Shown here piece by piece: positions 15,246 through 18,950 of a DNA stretch of 18,950 nucleotides. Below the pieces are notes generated by a model. It made no database searches. It had not been told where the DNA came from and saw only the letters and a list, made by a program, of their open reading frames with translations. The first letter of the stretch is position 1; the number at the start of each line of letters is the position of its first letter. The translations under genes and the position numbers were made by a program. This stretch comes from JANJUB01 sp964586225 (GTDB taxonomy: Bacteria > Armatimonadota > Fimbriimonadia > Fimbriimonadales > Fimbriimonadaceae): contig CAZPHD010000055.1 of the NCBI GenBank assembly GCA_964586225.1, positions 1-18,950 of the forward strand, in the 5' to 3' direction.

Positions 15246-17831
15246 ATGTGGACCTACGTGTACGATGCCAATGGCAACGTGACGCAAACCACCTCGCCCA
15301 CCGGGGAAATCGAGAAGTTCACCTATACCGCCGACAACGATCTCGAGAGTTCCTATTCGGACCAAGTCGCGCCGAGCGTCAACCGCTTCAGTTACTCCTA
15401 CGGTCGATGCGTCAGCGCGACGCGTCGGGCAAACCTGATCGGGGTTGACAATGTTCAAGCGACCGCGACCATCCACGCGAGCGGAGCGTGGGCGGGACAA
15501 TACGCAACGGTGACGCCTGAAGGACCAGGTGGAGGAGCGCCATGGGCCATCGCTTATAGCGATGATCCACGCAAGGCCCAATTTGTCAGTGCCCTGACCG
15601 ACCCGCAGAGCAATGTCACCGAAGTTACGAGCGACGAGTTCGGTCGGACCCTCACCGTCAAACCTCCGGGACAGACCGAGACAACCATCAGCTATGACGG
15701 CCGTAAACGACCCTACCGGGTCACCCACCCCGGCGGCGACTACGTCGAGGTCACCTACGATAACGAAGACAATGTCACCAGCCTGCGCGATGAGCTCGGA
15801 CGCTACAGCTACTGGATCTACGATGACGATGGCCGCCTCACCAGCTACCAGAACCCGAAGGGCGAGATTGAGACCTACGCTTACGACTCCCAGAACTTCC
15901 TGAAACAGGTCACGAATGCGCGTGGATACACCCGCAGCTACGTGCCGAACTTGCGCAACGAGGTCTACCGCCTCACCCACGCGGACGGCCAGAAGGAATA
16001 CTGGAGCTACTACGCCACCGGCCAAGTCGCCAGCTATACCGACGGGTTTGGCACCGCCGACCAGATGACGGTCGCCTACGGCTTCGACCACTCAGGTCGG
16101 CCGACGGGCATCACCTATCCGCAGGGCTCAGGCACTCCCGATGTCACCATCACCTACACGAACTATGGCCGCACGGTCACCATGGTGGATGGTTCCGGCA
16201 CCAGCAAGTGGATTCATGACGGCTTTGGCCGCCTGACCCGATTCGAGCAGCCCGGTTGGAACATCGACTACGGCTACCTGGTTTACCACGACACCCCGAT
16301 CTCGATGACCGATCCTTCGGGCACCACGAGCTATCAATACGACAACCGTGGCAATCTCTGGAAACTCACCAACCCGGTCAATGAGGTCACCGAGTGGCTC
16401 TATGACCCCGCTGGGCGGCTGAGTCAGCGCAAGCTGGGCAACGGCACGTGGGAAGAGGTCAGCTACGACTCTCGCTCCCGCGTAACCGGCATCGCGCTCA
16501 AGAAGCCAGGGGCCACGCTGCGTCAGCACACCTATGGCTACAACGCGGTCTCGAACGTGACCAGCCACACCGTCGGCATCGTCACCACCACCTACGGCTA
16601 TGACCTCGCCGACCAGCTGATCTCGGAGTCGCGGCTGGGTTATGTGGCTTCGTACACCTACGATGCCAACGGCAACCGCGCCACGCGCACCGTGAACGGC
16701 CAGACCGAGACGTATGTGAACGATGCCGCCGACAAGCTGACCTCGATTTCCATTGGCGGCAATACGGTGCGCTCGTTCACCTACGATGGGCGTGGCCGTC
16801 GCAAGACGGACACCTATGCGGGTTCGACCACCACCTACTCGTGGGATGCCGAGAGCCGCCTGACGTCACTCGCTCGGCCAGGGGTGACCACGAGCTCGTT
16901 CGGTTACAACGGCCTCGATGCGCGGGTGTCAAAGACGGATTCGGCGGGGACGTTCTCGTTCAAGCGCAATGGCGCGGGCGTGACCGATCCGGTGCTGTCG
17001 GATGGAGCCGCGACGTACACGCCCGGAATCTCCGAGCGGCGTGCGGGTAGCAGCAAGTTCCTGCATTCGGGTATGAAGAATGCGGACGCGCAAAGCGGCG
17101 CTTCCGCGAACGTTGACAGCTCTCGAACGTACGACGCGTTTGGCAATGTGACGGGTTCTTCTGGTTCCTGGTCCGGCCCGTTCGGCTACGCGGGCGGCTT
17201 CGGCTACCAAGAAGACCCCGATCATGGGCTTCGCCTGCTCGGGCACCGCTACTACGATTCCTCGACCGGACGGTTCATCACCAAGGATCCGATTGGAGAC
17301 GGGCGGAACTGGTATGGTTATGGCGCGGGCGAAACAGCTCCGACGCACTTTGTCGACCCCGACGGACTGCTGAGGATCATCCCCGTCCTCGCCAGAGGTG
17401 GTAAGGCGATATGGGACGCGCTTAGGGGCCTGTTGCGTAAGCCACCGCCGGGGTCCAAGGGCGGATCAAAAACAGGTAGTAAGAAACCTGCTACACCCAC
17501 AGTAGCGCCGCTTCAGACACTTGACGATGTCTTTGCGAATCCAGGTGCCTTGGCCGGTAAGAGACCAGATCATCCTGATCTTAAGCCGCTCTTCGATAGA
17601 TTGAAAGAACTAGGATGGAAGGAGCCGGGCCTACAAGGTGGAGGAAGGGCTGCAAGGGCAGGGAAGGCTTCGGAGGAGGCTGGAGGCTGGAAGATTCAAC
17701 AACCTGGCGGCAACGGCTGGCTTAGGTGGCATCCGGGTGGACCTCGCACTGGTGGAGTGCCTTACTGGCAGGGTCAGCGGCAGCTCCCGAACGGCAAGCA
17801 TGAGTCGACCGGGAGGATACTTGACCCATGA
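15246..17831 (+). CDS. Rhs/YD-repeat core with C-terminal toxin-like tip
   Basis: An 861-residue second half, in the same frame as the first, starting at an ATG 15 bases after its TAA; only a weak GGCG precedes it. It holds many YD repeats (YDANGNVTQTTSPTG, YDDDGRLTSYQNP, YDNRGNLWKLTNP, YDPAGRLSQRKLGNG, YDANGNRATRTVNG). Then comes the conserved core end HRYYDSSTGRFITKDPIG (about 667-683) and FVDPDG (about 703-707). In known Rhs proteins the core forms a shell that holds and releases the toxin. The tip (about 708-861) has a Gly/Ser/Lys/Pro linker, LFDRLKELGWKEPGL, then GWLRWHPGGPRTGG and VPYWQGQRQLPNG. I cannot name the tip family; a small nuclease-like toxin is possible. Tip GC falls to about 50-52% on several lines counted against about 62% for a core line. 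The stop overlaps the next start as ATGA. Confidence 0.9.
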   Translation: MWTYVYDANGNVTQTTSPTGEIEKFTYTADNDLESSYSDQVAPSVNRFSYSYGRCVSATRRANLIGVDNVQATATIHASGAWAGQYATVTPEGPGGGAPWAIAYSDDPRKAQFVSALTDPQSNVTEVTSDEFGRTLTVKPPGQTETTISYDGRKRPYRVTHPGGDYVEVTYDNEDNVTSLRDELGRYSYWIYDDDGRLTSYQNPKGEIETYAYDSQNFLKQVTNARGYTRSYVPNLRNEVYRLTHADGQKEYWSYYATGQVASYTDGFGTADQMTVAYGFDHSGRPTGITYPQGSGTPDVTITYTNYGRTVTMVDGSGTSKWIHDGFGRLTRFEQPGWNIDYGYLVYHDTPISMTDPSGTTSYQYDNRGNLWKLTNPVNEVTEWLYDPAGRLSQRKLGNGTWEEVSYDSRSRVTGIALKKPGATLRQHTYGYNAVSNVTSHTVGIVTTTYGYDLADQLISESRLGYVASYTYDANGNRATRTVNGQTETYVNDAADKLTSISIGGNTVRSFTYDGRGRRKTDTYAGSTTTYSWDAESRLTSLARPGVTTSSFGYNGLDARVSKTDSAGTFSFKRNGAGVTDPVLSDGAATYTPGISERRAGSSKFLHSGMKNADAQSGASANVDSSRTYDAFGNVTGSSGSWSGPFGYAGGFGYQEDPDHGLRLLGHRYYDSSTGRFITKDPIGDGRNWYGYGAGETAPTHFVDPDGLLRIIPVLARGGKAIWDALRGLLRKPPPGSKGGSKTGSKKPATPTVAPLQTLDDVFANPGALAGKRPDHPDLKPLFDRLKELGWKEPGLQGGGRAARAGKASEEAGGWKIQQPGGNGWLRWHPGGPRTGGVPYWQGQRQLPNGKHESTGRILDP
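16416..16545 (+). repeat. Rhs-core segment repeated downstream (copy 1)
   Basis: All 130 bases are identical to 18821-18950, the last bases of the window. The segment encodes rhs residues 391 to about 433 (RLSQRKLGNGTWEEVS and on), including one YD repeat. The real repeat may be longer because copy 2 runs off the window. Confidence 0.97.
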
Positions 17832-18241
17832 GCGATAAGGTGACTGAGATGGCATGGAGCACGCTTCGGCATGCTCTTAGCTGGATGGCGACGCCGGGGG
17901 AAGTGCAACTGCGCTTGATGGGCGAATCTGCTTTTGATCCCGAAACGGACATTATGGATCAGGCCGAATCTGCCGTTCTTGCTGCGAGACGGTTATTCGA
18001 AAGTGGGGTTACACCTGAGTCCACAGTTCGCTTCCTCGAAGACCTGTTACAAGATATTGTAGGTGCGATCTATACCGACGAGGAACACGTCGGGCGAGAT
18101 GCCGTGCTCTCGGACCCATTCTGGCAAGACGTTCGATCTCGGGCAACCTACCAACTGAACCAACTTGGATTGAGCTACTTTGAACCAGACCCGTATTTGA
18201 AGTTGGGACCTGATGGCAAGTTGGAACGGCCAAACTCATGA
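17828..18241 (+). CDS. Putative immunity protein to the Rhs tip
   Basis: A 137-residue acidic, soluble protein of no family I recognise. Its ATG overlaps the rhs stop (ATGA, 17828-17831), so it is translated with the toxin tip, the usual place for the cognate immunity gene. The sequence is mostly helical: LRHALSWMATPGEVQLRLMG, ESAVLAARRLFESGVTPES, TVRFLEDLLQDIVGAIY, then DPFWQDVRSRATYQLNQLG. There is no signal peptide, so it acts in the cytosol. GC (about 47-52% on lines 17941-18060) is lower than the rhs core and like the tip, consistent with tip and immunity travelling together. The immunity role is inferred from position only. Confidence 0.75.
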   Translation: MSDKVTEMAWSTLRHALSWMATPGEVQLRLMGESAFDPETDIMDQAESAVLAARRLFESGVTPESTVRFLEDLLQDIVGAIYTDEEHVGRDAVLSDPFWQDVRSRATYQLNQLGLSYFEPDPYLKLGPDGKLERPNS

Positions 18242-18260
18242 AGCGATCCCAGGTGCGAAT

Positions 18261-18818
18261 ATGCTGACAGAAGGACTACTTGGTGATCAAGCGTTTAGTA
18301 TAGGTATAACGCCAGCTTCGGACATGGAGCTTGTTCCAGCGTGGCCGACAATCAGCCTGCGATGCGATCAGACGGAGTTCATCACTTATAGAGAAGATGT
18401 CGATGTTTTCCTCTTGTGGTTTGACTGGGTTGTAGAAGCACTGAGCGAGCCAGCTCCTTGTAGCTTGAGAGATGCATGTCAGCTAGAGGCATTTGCTCGA
18501 CTCTACTACGACGCTAACTTGGAAGACGCCTTTCAGAGGTATCAGGACGATGTAGCGAGGCTACTTGTTCTTGACAAAGACCGAATGAAGGCCCGCTTTG
18601 ATTCGCTGCCAGAGAGATATGGGATATCTGATCTACTAGGCGGTGGATCGTTTGATCCCGTTGGATTCTGCTATGTACTGACCTGGTCTCCGACCGCTCA
18701 CATTGCCGTGCTTGGGCAGCAAGGACAGTTTTGGAGTTTGAGCGAGCCGACACAAGACCTTCTGGAGCGCTTCGTCGTTCTGAAACATCAGTTGGCGTTG
18801 GTGGCTTCTCGGGAGTGA
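18261..18818 (+). CDS. Second putative immunity or accessory protein of the Rhs cassette
   Basis: A 185-residue soluble, acidic protein, family not recognised. The start at 18261 (MLTEGLLGDQAFSIG) is chosen because it has AGGTG 5 bases upstream and does not overlap the preceding gene; an in-frame ATG at 18213 would overlap it by 29 bases. Features: ISLRCDQTEFITYREDVDVF, an aromatic DVFLLWFDWVVEAL helix, RDACQLEAFARLYYDANLED, and a C-terminal part with FDPVGFCYVLTWSPTAHIAVLGQ. There is no signal peptide or clear membrane segment. GC is about 50%. It lies between the first putative immunity gene and the duplicated rhs segment, so it is probably part of the same mobile cassette; it could protect against the same toxin or against a tip lost earlier. 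Confidence 0.72.
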   Translation: MLTEGLLGDQAFSIGITPASDMELVPAWPTISLRCDQTEFITYREDVDVFLLWFDWVVEALSEPAPCSLRDACQLEAFARLYYDANLEDAFQRYQDDVARLLVLDKDRMKARFDSLPERYGISDLLGGGSFDPVGFCYVLTWSPTAHIAVLGQQGQFWSLSEPTQDLLERFVVLKHQLALVASRE

Positions 18819-18820
18819 GT

Positions 18821-18950
18821 CGGCTGAGTCAGCGCAAGCTGGGCAACGGCACGTGGGAAGAGGTCAGCTACGACTCTCGCTCCCGCGTAACCGGCATCGC
18901 GCTCAAGAAGCCAGGGGCCACGCTGCGTCAGCACACCTATGGCTACAACG
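18821..18950 (+). repeat. Duplicated Rhs-core segment (copy 2, continues past window)
   Basis: This starts 3 bases after the stop of the 18261-18818 gene and matches 16416-16545 base for base to the window end. It has no start codon or ribosome site of its own at the junction, but the rhs reading frame stays open. It is most likely the beginning of an orphan rhs core and tip cassette lying outside the window. Confidence 0.95.

Noticed and set aside
15126..16091. A 321-codon open frame on the - strand.
   Set aside because: Antisense to the YD-repeat core, whose regular repeats explain the long open antisense frame.

Overview
The window (about 19 kb, roughly 60% GC by eye) looks like a bacterial chromosome segment. 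My best guess is Armatimonadota (Fimbriimonadia-like). This is an inference from a secreted protein with a PEP-CTERM anchor ending in an arginine cluster, a c-di-AMP (ydaO-type) riboswitch, and the mix of housekeeping genes. No rRNA, tRNA, CRISPR array or transposase was seen.

Left part (1-6346): the 5' part of clpB runs leftward off the window edge and has a HspR-box-like (HAIR) inverted repeat next to its start. Diverging from it is a PEP-CTERM secreted protein. A strong hairpin then acts as a probable two-way terminator facing a leftward primary-type sigma-70 factor. Upstream of the sigma gene a leftward pair, an unknown 346-aa protein and a NifS/IscS-type cysteine desulfurase, is joined by an ATGA overlap.

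Middle (6421-13438): a cytosolic family-2 glycosyltransferase is followed by a secreted HEAT-repeat-like protein broken by a one-base frameshift. Next come an AraC-family regulator (leftward), a protein resembling the cyanobacterial long-chain acyl-ACP reductase (leftward, conserved Cys), and a divergent PAS-containing sensor histidine kinase with no response regulator beside it. Behind the kinase lies a clear c-di-AMP riboswitch leading into a 113-aa protein. From memory that protein resembles the Acb2/Tad1 helical-hairpin cyclic-nucleotide 'sponges'. A convergent APH/NahK-like sugar or small-molecule kinase with a near-leaderless promoter ends on the same bases.

Right part (13439-18950): an Rhs/YD-repeat polymorphic-toxin locus. 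A Sec-exported N-terminal half and the YD-repeat core with a variable tip lie in one continuous frame but are separated by a single in-frame TAA. The tip is followed by two small genes (likely immunity or accessory), the first overlapping the rhs stop by ATGA. Tip and small genes have visibly lower GC. Three bases after the last small gene, 130 bases of the rhs core are repeated exactly and run off the window end, the expected signature of an orphan rhs cassette that could swap tips by recombination. A 23-base match to the start of this repeat, centred on the palindrome GCTGAGTCAGC, also lies just upstream of the rhs gene beside REP-like hairpins.

The two most interesting items are the riboswitch plus sponge-like gene, and the rhs locus with its internal stop, foreign-looking tip and duplicated core.
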